Positions 1 through 7,221 of a stretch of DNA of 64,000 nt are shown here, in pieces. The notes under the pieces were generated by a model. The model searched no databases. It was given only the letters and a program-made list of their open reading frames with translations, and was not told where the DNA came from. The DNA is from Mangrovibacterium marinum (GTDB lineage: Bacteria; Bacteroidota; Bacteroidia; Bacteroidales; Prolixibacteraceae). The stretch covers positions 62,001-126,000 of the forward strand of contig NZ_QAAD01000003.1 of the NCBI RefSeq assembly GCF_003046625.1. The letters are read 5' to 3'. Numbering within the stretch: position 1 is the first letter of the stretch; each line of letters starts with the position of its first letter. The translations under genes and the position numbers were made by a program.

Positions 1-69
1 AAGATCTTTAAATATTATTCTAAACTATCTTTCCGTTGTCTTGTTGAATGATTCCATAAAAATGAATGT

Positions 70-504
70 ATGAAAAAACTATTTTCTTCAATGCTACTTC
101 TGTTGGCGGTAGCATCAAGCCTTTCAGCTCAAAACTGGCTGACCAGTTTCGACGAAGCCAAAGCCACGGCCCGACAAGAGAACAAAAAGCTAATCATGGT
201 CTTTCAAGGGTCCGACTGGTGTGCTCCGTGCATGAAACTGGAACGTAAAATCTGGAATTCGGACCGTTTTAAAGCCTATGCCAAACAGCACTTTGTGATG
301 CTCAAGCTTGATTTTCCCCGAAAAAAAGCCAACGCCTTGCCCGAAGCACAACAACAACAGAACGAACAACTGGCCGAAGAATATAACAAACACGGCTTTT
401 TCCCGCTGGTGGTCGTGCTTGACTCCGAAGGCCAATTACTTGGAGAAACAGGCTATAAACAGGTCAGTCCGGATGAATACATCGAAATTATAAACAGCTT
501 ATAG
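70..504 (+). CDS. Secreted thioredoxin-like protein
   Basis: A 144-residue thioredoxin-fold protein (Thioredoxin_7-like). Residues 1-20 form a Sec signal peptide ending SLSA before Gln21, so it acts outside the cytoplasm. The redox motif WCAPC is at residues 50-54 (Cys51, Cys54), followed by a typical KxxxxxxW stretch, and the cis-proline loop is seen as FFPLVVV near residue 120. It probably reduces or shuffles disulfides in a periplasmic partner. It is the first gene of a cassette: the ApbE gene starts 10 bases after its stop, followed by DUF4266- and DUF3570-type genes. The obvious candidate substrate is the Cys-rich tail of the DUF4266 protein; that link is inference. A TATCTTTC box at 26-33 could be a -7 element, one base off consensus. 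Confidence 0.9.
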   Translation: MKKLFSSMLLLLAVASSLSAQNWLTSFDEAKATARQENKKLIMVFQGSDWCAPCMKLERKIWNSDRFKAYAKQHFVMLKLDFPRKKANALPEAQQQQNEQLAEEYNKHGFFPLVVVLDSEGQLLGETGYKQVSPDEYIEIINSL

Positions 505-514
505 TCCATTAATT

Positions 515-1498
515 ATGCGGCTACTAACCCTACTATTGCTTGTCATGACCGGAAGCCTTCACGCTTTTTCGGCTGAAACGTACACCCGCAGCTTAAAACT
601 GATGGGAAGTCGTTTCGACATTACCGTCGTTGCCGAAAATGAGCCTGAAGGCAACAAATTTATCGATCTGGCCGTGGCTGAAATCAGGCGTATCGAAAAG
701 TTGATTTCCTCCTGGGATGAGCATTCTCAAACAGCCGAAATCAACCGCAAGGCCGGCATACAGCCCGTGGTGGTTGCGCCGGAGCTGTTTCAGCTGATTG
801 AGCGCGCCATGGCCATCTCCCGACTTACCGACGGCGCCTTCGACATTAGCTATGCCTCGATGGATAAAATCTGGAAGTTCGACGGGACAATGACGGAAAT
901 GCCTTCGCCCGAAGCCATTGAAGCCTCGGTGGCCAAAGTTGGATTTGAGCATATCATTTTAAACCCGGAAAGTCACAGCATCTATCTTGACCGACGCGGC
1001 ATGAAAATCGGCTTTGGCGCCATTGGCAAAGGTTATGCTGCCGACCGCGCAAAAACATTGCTGATGGGCCAGGGAGTGCCGGCTGGCATCATCAACGCCT
1101 CGGGCGACATGAACACCTGGGGAGTGCAGCCATCGGGCGAAGAGTGGAAAGTTGGCATTGTCAACCCCTTCAACAAGACCAAGGTGTTTGCCGTACTTCC
1201 CCTGCAACGTGGGGCTGTTGTAACGTCGGGCGATTACGAAAAATATGTGCGCTTCAACGGCGTGCGCTATACACATATTATAAACCCCCAAACAGGATAT
1301 CCCGCCACAGGCATTATCAGTGCCACCGTATTTGCGCCCAAAGCCGAACTGGCCGATGCGCTGGCCACTTCCATTTTTGTAATGGGCATTGATGTTGGCC
1401 TGAACCGCATTAACCAACTCCCTCAGGTCGAATGCATCCTGATTGACGAAACGGGGAAAATTTACAGCTCTGATCATCTAAAAATTGAAAAAGAATGA
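515..1498 (+). CDS. apbE: FAD:protein FMN transferase (ApbE family)
   Basis: A 327-residue ApbE protein, normal length for the family. ApbE cleaves FAD and attaches FMN by a phosphoester bond to Ser or Thr of exported proteins, using Mg2+. Visible family signatures are DGAFDISYASMDKIW in the N-terminal half, GAIGKGYAADRA, the INASGDMNTWG loop, TSGDYEKYV and the HIINPQTGYPA segment near the C-terminus. Residues 1-18 look like a signal peptide, so it works in the periplasm. The usual flavinylation targets (FMN-bind domain proteins, NqrB/C, RnfG/D) are not in this window; the neighbouring DUF3570-type protein has an SGAS sequence that could be an acceptor. Its stop codon overlaps the next start codon (ATGA), which implies translational coupling. 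Confidence 0.95.
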   Translation: MRLLTLLLLVMTGSLHAFSAETYTRSLKLMGSRFDITVVAENEPEGNKFIDLAVAEIRRIEKLISSWDEHSQTAEINRKAGIQPVVVAPELFQLIERAMAISRLTDGAFDISYASMDKIWKFDGTMTEMPSPEAIEASVAKVGFEHIILNPESHSIYLDRRGMKIGFGAIGKGYAADRAKTLLMGQGVPAGIINASGDMNTWGVQPSGEEWKVGIVNPFNKTKVFAVLPLQRGAVVTSGDYEKYVRFNGVRYTHIINPQTGYPATGIISATVFAPKAELADALATSIFVMGIDVGLNRINQLPQVECILIDETGKIYSSDHLKIEKE

Positions 1499-1707
1499 AA
1501 AGAAAAATTCTGTTACTGGCACTTGCAGCCCTCGCGCTGGGCTCGTGCACCGTGGTTAAAGAGTATGAAAAAATCAACCTGAATGATCCGGACATGGAGC
1601 TGGGAGCAAAAAAAATAGACCTGTTCGAGAACAACTTTCAAGCCTACCGCGAAGCTGCTTCGGGTGCCAACGGAGGAAAAACAGGTGGTGGATGTGGATG
1701 TAATTAA
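1495..1707 (+). CDS. DUF4266-type small lipoprotein with Gly/Cys tail
   Basis: A 70-residue lipoprotein. The signal peptide ends in the lipobox LGSC (Cys18 would be lipidated). The short middle contains the DUF4266-like pattern KEYEKINLNDPDMELG, and the C-terminus is a striking GGKTGGGCGCN tail with two Cys residues two apart. The start overlaps the ApbE stop by four bases, and the DUF3570 gene begins six bases after its stop, so the four genes are surely co-transcribed. No function is known to me for DUF4266. The tail is suited to metal or redox chemistry with the secreted thioredoxin of the same operon, but that is inference. Confidence 0.85.
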   Translation: MKRKILLLALAALALGSCTVVKEYEKINLNDPDMELGAKKIDLFENNFQAYREAASGANGGKTGGGCGCN

Positions 1708-1713
1708 GAGATT

Positions 1714-3033
1714 ATGAAAGAAAAACTATTCAGCATACTAATCGTGGTGCTTGCAGCCGGATCGCTGCACGCACAGGAAACAACCGCTACGACCGGCAAT
1801 TACAAAAAACGGGTTCTGGAAACCAGCGAAGTCGATTTTCTGATGAGTTATTACTCCCAGGATGGCGACAACGCTGCTGTTACCGGCGGCAAAGGAACCG
1901 AAGATCTTCAGGATATCGCCCCCACCTTTATCGTGTCGGTTCCGCTAAACGACGATGATGTGTTAACTGTTGAAGCCGGCATTTCGGCTTACACCTCTGC
2001 ATCGTCGAGCAACATCAACCCTTTCGATGGCAGTAAGCCGGCCAATCCGTTTCAGGCATCCTCCGGGGCTTCCTCGAGCGATGTATGGGCACACGCTGCC
2101 GGAACATACAGCCACAGCTCCGATGATCGCAACCAGACCTGGACCGGTAAACTAAGCCTGTCGTCCGAGTTCGATTACTTTTCGTTGGGATTTGGCGGAA
2201 GCTACACCCGCCTGTTCAACCAAAAAAATACCGAGTTGAGCCTGTCGGCAAACGTCTTTCGGGACCAGTGGACCAAACTATATCCCTACGAACTAAGACC
2301 ATTCGTGGCCGGTGGCGATGGCATAAATGCCTCCTTTTTTGAACACTACACCATTACGGGCAATTCAAACTACAATCCGAAATTCGATGGTCTGGACGGA
2401 AAAAACAGAAACTCCTATTCGGCCGGAATTGTATTCACCCAAATCCTGTCGAAAAGGATGCAAGCAGCCTTTCTGGCCGACTGGGTTCTGCAAAAAGGCT
2501 TGCTTTCCACCCCCTTTCAGCGCGTGTACTTTTCGGATTATGCCGACTCGTTTATCGAAGAATTTCACCTGGCCGACGATGTTGAACGACTTCCCGACAG
2601 CCGGCAAAAAATAGCCCTGGGAACACGCTTAAATTACTACCTGAATGAGCATTTTACCCTGCGTGGCTACTATCGCTATTATACCGACGACTGGGGCATA
2701 AACGCACACACCGCAAGCCTGGAAATCCCCTTTAAGCTGAATGACAAATTCACCCTCTACCCCTCGTACCGGTATTATACCCAAACGGCTGCCGACTATT
2801 TTGCCGGATACAATCAGCATCTTTCAACCGAGCAATATTACAGTTCTGACTACGACCTGTCGAAATTCCAGGCCAACCAATACGGATTTGGCATCCGGTA
2901 CACCGACCTGTTTACCGAAAAACACATCTGGAAACTGAAAATGAAAAGTCTGGATTTGAAGTACCACTACTACGAACGAAACAGCGGCTTTAAAGCCCAC
3001 CTAATCTCGTTTGGAATTGGATTTGTCTTGTAA
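1714..3033 (+). CDS. DUF3570-type outer-membrane-like protein
   Basis: A 439-residue exported protein with a signal peptide (about residues 1-20, ending SLHA). The sequence alternates polar and aromatic residues with many Tyr-rich strands (for example FTLRGYYRYYTDDWG and FTLYPSYRYYTQTAADYF) and ends in ISFGIGFVL, a C-terminal strand typical of outer-membrane beta-barrels. It fits DUF3570. Between residues 93 and 123 there is a Ser/Ala-rich stretch with SSGASSSD (116-123); Ser117-Gly118-Ala119-Ser120 resembles the (S/T)GA(S/T) core of ApbE flavin acceptor sites, though the usual upstream Asp is missing. It is the last gene of the thioredoxin/ApbE/DUF4266 cassette and is followed by a hairpin at 3072-3119. 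Confidence 0.85.
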   Translation: MKEKLFSILIVVLAAGSLHAQETTATTGNYKKRVLETSEVDFLMSYYSQDGDNAAVTGGKGTEDLQDIAPTFIVSVPLNDDDVLTVEAGISAYTSASSSNINPFDGSKPANPFQASSGASSSDVWAHAAGTYSHSSDDRNQTWTGKLSLSSEFDYFSLGFGGSYTRLFNQKNTELSLSANVFRDQWTKLYPYELRPFVAGGDGINASFFEHYTITGNSNYNPKFDGLDGKNRNSYSAGIVFTQILSKRMQAAFLADWVLQKGLLSTPFQRVYFSDYADSFIEEFHLADDVERLPDSRQKIALGTRLNYYLNEHFTLRGYYRYYTDDWGINAHTASLEIPFKLNDKFTLYPSYRYYTQTAADYFAGYNQHLSTEQYYSSDYDLSKFQANQYGFGIRYTDLFTEKHIWKLKMKSLDLKYHYYERNSGFKAHLISFGIGFVL

Positions 3034-3071
3034 ACAGGCCTGAAAAATGACTTACAAAATCCGAAGCAATA

Positions 3072-3119
3072 CCCACCTGTACCTCGTCACCACTAAAGCT
3101 AAAACGAGGAGCAGGTGGG
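3072..3119 (+). terminator. Hairpin after the ApbE cassette
   Basis: Arms CCCACCTGTACCTCGT and ACGAGGAGCAGGTGGG pair with two mismatches around a 16-base loop, 38 bases after the DUF3570 stop. The following sequence is T/C-rich (ctctactctttgttc) rather than a clean T run, so it may be a terminator of modest strength. Confidence 0.5.
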
Positions 3120-3204
3120 CTCTACTCTTTGTTCGCGATTCAGCTCTTATTCTTTTTACTCTTTTAACTTAATGCCCAAGCCAGATTGACAACAAATGAC
3201 TCAC

Positions 3205-3375
3205 GATTCCTCTCTCTGCGTCTTCTCCGCGCCCTCGGCGTTTCCGTATTGGTTTAACCGCCAAGCACGCAAAGAATGACTCCCCTTTCACAACTGAGCA
3301 CTCCGTGAAACTCTGTGGTATCCTCCGTAAACTCCCGAAGCTAGTGCGGGACACGTTCTGTGGTAAAAAAAGCAA
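3205..3375. repeat. Degraded dispersed repeat (CTCTGCG/ACGCAAAG type)
   Basis: No gene is credible here. The text holds phrases such as tctctgcgtcttctccgcgc, aaccgccaagcacgcaaag and ccgtgaaactctgtggt, which belong to a loosely conserved intergenic repeat type found in many environmental bacterial genomes (recognised by phrase, not by search). It sits directly before the 96-bp tandem array. Confidence 0.4.
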
Positions 3376-3390
3376 GATTATCGGATTGTC

Positions 3391-3800
3391 GGATGTTCAG
3401 ACTGCCGGATGCTCGGACTTCCGGACAGCTGAACTGGCAACCAATGACAACAAATGACAATCAATGACCACTCAATACTGATTACTGGATGTTCAGACTG
3501 CCGGATGCTCGGACTTCCGGACAGCTGGACTAGCAACAAATGACAACCAATGACAACAAATGACCACTCAATACTGATTACTGGATGTTCAGACTGCCGG
3601 ATGCTCGGACTGCCGGATGCTCGGACTGCCGGATGCTCGGACTTCTGGACAGCTAGATCAAGAACAAATGGCAACCAATGACAACCAATGACCACTCAAG
3701 ACTGATTACTGGATGTTTAGACTGCCGGATGCTCGGACTTCCGGACAGCTGGACTGGCAACCAATGACAACAAATGACGACTCAATACTCACGACTCACT
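3391..3800. repeat. 96-bp tandem repeat array with nested 16-bp unit
   Basis: Four copies of a unit that begins GGATGTTCAGACTGCCGG start at 3391, 3487, 3583 and 3711. The first two spacings are exactly 96 bases. The third is 128 because the inner 16-mer TGCCGGATGCTCGGAC is present two extra times (3596-3650 area). Each unit ends with a run of ACAACCAATG/ACAACAAATG 9-10-mers and CACTCAATACTGATTACT. Because 96 is divisible by three the array stays open in some frames and mimics a repetitive protein; I do not think it is coding. It differs from a CRISPR array because there are no unique spacers. Confidence 0.9.
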
Positions 3801-3838
3801 ACTCAATACTCAATACTCAATACTCAATACTCACGACT
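3780..3838. repeat. CTCAATA 7-bp satellite
   Basis: Short heptamer repeats (CTCAATA, at least four in direct succession at about 3802-3830, flanked by CTCACGACTC) continue from the end of the 96-bp array. No coding potential is seen. Confidence 0.75.
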
Positions 3839-3864
3839 CCTCTTCTATACGAAATTCCAGATCC

Positions 3865-3892
3865 AAACCGGCATAAGGCCTCTTCGGTTTTT
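3865..3892 (+). terminator. Possible hairpin AAACCG/CGGTTT
   Basis: A six-base stem AAACCG...CGGTTT with a 14-base loop is followed by TTCGTTT. It lies between the repeat array and the Nif11-like gene with no gene immediately upstream, so its role is unclear. Confidence 0.3.
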
Positions 3893-4039
3893 CGTTTGTA
3901 ATTGCGGAACAGCATTTGCCCATTCTTATTCCAACAACAAAATACCGGGTGCATCCTACCAATAGGTAGAAAACGGCCGGTTTATCCGACAAGAATGTAG
4001 GATTTTAAGCTTTATTCAAAAACTCAAAAACAACTGATT

Positions 4040-4279
4040 ATGGCAATTAATGATGCAATGAAGTTTATTCGCGAATCTCAGAAAGACTACGAACTACGCA
4101 AACAAGTAAACCAATGTACCCCGGACGACTTATTTGAAAAGCTCAAAGCGCTGGGCTACGAGTTCGACCAAAGTGAATTTGAGGAATCAATCAACATGAT
4201 GCATGTCAAATGCCAGTTCGAAGAGCAGGCTAACCAGCTTATGCAAACCGATATGTGGTTTAAAATGCTCCTATCGTGA
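4040..4279 (+). CDS. Nif11-like small protein
   Basis: A 79-residue protein resembling the Nif11 domain: an N-terminal helix with IRESQKDYELRKQVNQC, then LKALGYEFDQSEFEESI, the characteristic LA..GY.F....L pattern. Nif11 domains occur in nitrogen-fixation-associated small proteins and as leader regions of RiPP precursors. Here the protein continues past the domain for about 25 residues (QFEEQANQLMQTDMWFKMLLS) without a double-glycine cleavage site or a Cys/Ser/Thr-rich core, and no maturation enzyme or transporter is nearby. I therefore call it an orphan Nif11-like protein of unknown role. ATG at 4040 follows an A-rich leader, as is common in Bacteroidota. Confidence 0.7.
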   Translation: MAINDAMKFIRESQKDYELRKQVNQCTPDDLFEKLKALGYEFDQSEFEESINMMHVKCQFEEQANQLMQTDMWFKMLLS

Positions 4280-4349
4280 TTTTTTTCGACCACAGCAACA
4301 ATGTTCTTTTACAATAAACATTTACAATTGAAATCAGCCTTTGATTTCG

Positions 4350-4429
4350 GATCAAAACAGATTGACTACGGCCATAAATGGTCGACACATATTATAAATT
4401 AGTCCACCATAAACCAATCTGTTTTGATC
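4350..4429. repeat. 80-bp element with perfect 15-bp inverted repeats
   Basis: GATCAAAACAGATTG (4350-4364) and its exact reverse complement (4415-4429) flank 50 bases that contain a second near-dyad, ATGGTCGAC...GTCCACCAT. It could be a miniature mobile element or a long RNA hairpin upstream of the peroxiredoxin gene; it lacks a T run on either side. The remainder of 4280-4564 shows nothing else recognisable. Confidence 0.7.
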
Positions 4430-4564
4430 TTATGACGCTTTCATAGAACCAGGTCGGTTCAATTAACAGAGTTTACCATCCTTTTCTCCGAACTTATCAA
4501 ATTAGCCAACGTAAGCAAGGAGTGTATCCCCCTTTTCACAATTCTAACTTAAAAAGTAATTGTC

Positions 4565-5293
4565 ATGAAAAAATTATCTGTTTCCCTTCTCATGCTGCTA
4601 CTTGGTTTTACCGTAGCATTGGCTCAAAAAAATCAGATTCCGCTCATTGGCTCAACAGCTCCTTCGTTTACGGCCGAAACAACACAGGGGCAACTTAACT
4701 TCCCTGCAGATTTTGGCTCCCACTGGAAAATTCTGTTCAGTCATCCCAAGGACTTTACCCCCGTATGTTCTACCGAATTGCTCGAACTGGCTTTTATGCA
4801 AAAAGAATTGGAAGCAATGAATGTGAAAGTCGCCGTTATTTCAACCGACAACCTTTCGCAGCATCGCATGTGGGTTGCCCAACTTGAAGAGCTCGATTAC
4901 AAGAGCTATGGCCCTCAGAAGATTAATTTCCCGCTGATTGACGACAGCAAGATGCTGGTGTCGAAAACTTACGGCATGCTGCATGCTCCAACCAGCACCA
5001 GCCGCGACATTCGCGGAGTTTATATTATTGACCCGAACAATGTGGTCCGTTCAGTGAATTTTTACCCCATTGAAATAGGTCGTAATTTAGTTGAAATTGA
5101 ACGTATTGTATCTGCACTGCAGACTACCGACGAGGAAATGGTTTTAACACCGGCAAACTGGAACACCGGCGACGACGTGATGGTTCCATACCTGCCCTAC
5201 CGGGAAGAAGAACTTGCAAACGATCCGAGTTTAGAGAATGAGTATTACAATGTTGGGAATCGGATGTGGTTCAAAAAAGTGCACGACAAATAA
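4565..5293 (+). CDS. Exported 1-Cys peroxiredoxin (Prx6-like)
   Basis: A 242-residue AhpC/TSA-family peroxidase that reduces H2O2 and organic peroxides. The active-site motif is DFTPVCSTEL with the peroxidatic Cys68. There is no other Cys in the protein, so no resolving cysteine exists and an external thiol is required. Length and the C-terminal domain (VLTPANWNTGDDVMVPYL) match the Prx6 class. Unlike most Prx6 proteins it starts with a clear Sec signal peptide (residues 1-20, ending ALA before Gln21), so it probably protects the periplasm. Single-gene unit; the nearby secreted thioredoxin at 70-504 could serve as a reductant, which is only a guess. Confidence 0.92.
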   Translation: MKKLSVSLLMLLLGFTVALAQKNQIPLIGSTAPSFTAETTQGQLNFPADFGSHWKILFSHPKDFTPVCSTELLELAFMQKELEAMNVKVAVISTDNLSQHRMWVAQLEELDYKSYGPQKINFPLIDDSKMLVSKTYGMLHAPTSTSRDIRGVYIIDPNNVVRSVNFYPIEIGRNLVEIERIVSALQTTDEEMVLTPANWNTGDDVMVPYLPYREEELANDPSLENEYYNVGNRMWFKKVHDK

Positions 5294-5336
5294 TTGAGCC
5301 GGATTTTTGTCTGCTGCAATGAATCAAAAGCCAGAG

Positions 5337-5359
5337 AGGGGAAGGACACTTCCCCTTTC
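5337..5359 (+). terminator. Peroxiredoxin terminator
   Basis: AGGGGAAG-GACA-CTTCCCCT is a perfect eight-base stem with a four-base loop, followed by TTCGC, 43 bases after the stop codon. It lies between convergent genes. Confidence 0.65.
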
Positions 5360-5384
5360 GCTATATATAGATGAATAGCACGGA

Positions 5385-7037
5385 CTAGTTTTCTGCCAGG
5401 AACTCCGGTCCTTGCTGAAAGAAAATATCGATCGGAATACCTGCGTCGTTTATCCGATCCAGGTCGTTTTGCAGTTCGTCGCGCACAGTGCCCATCTGCT
5501 CGATCAAGCTGGCAGCCTGCTCATAATCGCCGTTTCCCTGCATGGTCAGCAACTGATCGGCAAGCTTCATCATGGCCTGCTTCATTTTTTCAAAATCCAC
5601 CCGATAGGTGCCGGTCAAGGCATCGCGCTCGAAAGCCCCTTGGTTCTGAAAGTAATAAAACCGAATCATATTGGCTTTGCCGTGTGCACTGGCTGCACCA
5701 AAACGAACCGAACGGAAGATGCCGGCCATGAACGTGACAAAGTTGTCCATCAGATCTTTGTCGCCCAGTTCACCCATCTCATTTAGTTTACAGACCGCCC
5801 ACAAGCCCAGGATATCGGCCTTCCCTTCTTCAATGGTGGTGTACGTATCGCGCAAGGCCTGCCGGACGGTTTTTGTCCCGTCGATGGTATTGCCCATTCC
5901 CAAGCCATGAGCTACCTCGTGAAACATCGTATTTTCGAAAAAAGCATCAAATTTCACGTACTTACGCTGATCCTCGGCCATCATCAGCTTCGCAATTGGA
6001 AGCAGGATGCAATCGAACTTCGCCTGCATCGCATTTTTAAGCTGCAACTTGCGGCTTCCTTTTTCAGCCCTCACCCGTTCGTCGTTGGGAAGATTGATGG
6101 CAATGGTCTTACTTCCGGCATTGCAATCTCCGGCATAGTAAATCACATCATAAGCATTTAAGTCCGAATCACTCCCGGGCATTTCACTCTTATAGGGTGC
6201 ATCGCATGGCAAAGCCCGCTGCAATTCGGGCAGCAGATCGGCAAACTTATCCAAACGTGCACTCCAGGCTTTATCTTTTACCAGCAAATACGCTTCGTGT
6301 GCGGCCTTGTAGCCATACAACTGATCCTCATAATTTTCAATCGGCCCAACTACAAAGTCGATAACATTATTCTTCATGTCCATCCAGGCCATATCGCTGG
6401 CATAATAGTCGTCGGTTAGAAGCGCCTGCGCTCGTAGTTCGAGGTATTTCCTCAAGCCAGGATCGTCGGCAAAGCCTGCCGCCTGGCGGATCAGCTCCGC
6501 TGCCTGAGCAACCTCTGCCTGAAAGGCAATATGATAGGGAACAGCCTGGAGTTGTCCTAACGAATCGCGAACAATCAAGGTATAGGGGTTGGTTTTGGCG
6601 GGTTCGTCCCAGGCCTCAAATTCGGCCTTGGTCATGTCGGCCGGATAAAACTGAGCGCCCGGAGGTTTGGGCCCAACGCTGTCCATAAAAGCCTGATTTC
6701 CGTTCAGCCGCTCCCATGGGCCATAATTGATTTCAAGAACCCGAGTCATAGCATCGCTGGTAGAGCGGGCTAACAGTTCCTTTTGATCGCCATAGGCTTC
6801 TTTCCAAAACAGGTTGTCCATAATTTGGGCTGCCTGAAACAGCAATGGTAACATTTTCTGCTCGCTTTCACTCAACACCGAGGTGTCGGTGGTCAACTTA
6901 AACGGTGCATAGGACGCCGCTTTTTGTTCGATCGTCATCTCCTGATGCGTTTCTTTAGGGGCCGACGGACGACATGCGCCAGTTAGCAGAACAGCCAGCC
7001 CCAATACTACAAAATCTATTTTTTTCATTTTCAACAT
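5385..7037 (-). CDS. M49-type zinc peptidase lipoprotein (DPP III-like)
   Basis: A 550-residue lipoprotein; the signal peptide ends LTGAC, so it is anchored in a membrane. A second Met at codon 4 (7028) gives a more usual signal peptide. The zinc site reads FHEVAHGLG (HEVAH at residues 373-377), with the second motif EEGKADILGLW some 30 residues on, as in peptidase family M49 (dipeptidyl peptidase III). Classic M49 enzymes have HExxGH, with three residues between Glu and the second His; here only two are present (HExxH). A pentapeptide variant of this kind has been reported for Caldithrix abyssi DPP III. Likely function is removal of dipeptides from peptides in the periplasm, as a stand-alone gene. 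Exact specificity is unknown. Confidence 0.85.
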   Translation of the reverse strand: MLKMKKIDFVVLGLAVLLTGACRPSAPKETHQEMTIEQKAASYAPFKLTTDTSVLSESEQKMLPLLFQAAQIMDNLFWKEAYGDQKELLARSTSDAMTRVLEINYGPWERLNGNQAFMDSVGPKPPGAQFYPADMTKAEFEAWDEPAKTNPYTLIVRDSLGQLQAVPYHIAFQAEVAQAAELIRQAAGFADDPGLRKYLELRAQALLTDDYYASDMAWMDMKNNVIDFVVGPIENYEDQLYGYKAAHEAYLLVKDKAWSARLDKFADLLPELQRALPCDAPYKSEMPGSDSDLNAYDVIYYAGDCNAGSKTIAINLPNDERVRAEKGSRKLQLKNAMQAKFDCILLPIAKLMMAEDQRKYVKFDAFFENTMFHEVAHGLGMGNTIDGTKTVRQALRDTYTTIEEGKADILGLWAVCKLNEMGELGDKDLMDNFVTFMAGIFRSVRFGAASAHGKANMIRFYYFQNQGAFERDALTGTYRVDFEKMKQAMMKLADQLLTMQGNGDYEQAASLIEQMGTVRDELQNDLDRINDAGIPIDIFFQQGPEFLAEN

Positions 7038-7221
7038 CTGTCAATTCGTTATTCAATTTCGAACTACAATATTAGGTCATTGAACGCCACAACCACCAAA
7101 TCATCCACAAGGCATCGCGAAAAGCAAAACACACCGTTCGCGAAATCCGGCAAATCACACCCTATTCAACACACAGCTTAAGAAGGTCTAATATAGTGAT
7201 ACAAAAGCGTGTTTTCAAGAC

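Noticed and set aside
959-1477. A 172-codon minus-strand frame opposite apbE
   Set aside because: It is a shadow of the strongly supported ApbE frame and has no recognisable domain.
3378-3695. A 105-codon minus-strand frame with repeating GSPSIRQSEHP text
   Set aside because: It is the 96-bp tandem array read in an open frame (96 is a multiple of three); the repeats change at all codon positions and the frame has no start context or neighbours.
3391-3800. CRISPR array
   Set aside because: Units are tandem and contiguous, the parts between the shared phrases are themselves repeated, and there are no unique spacers or cas genes.
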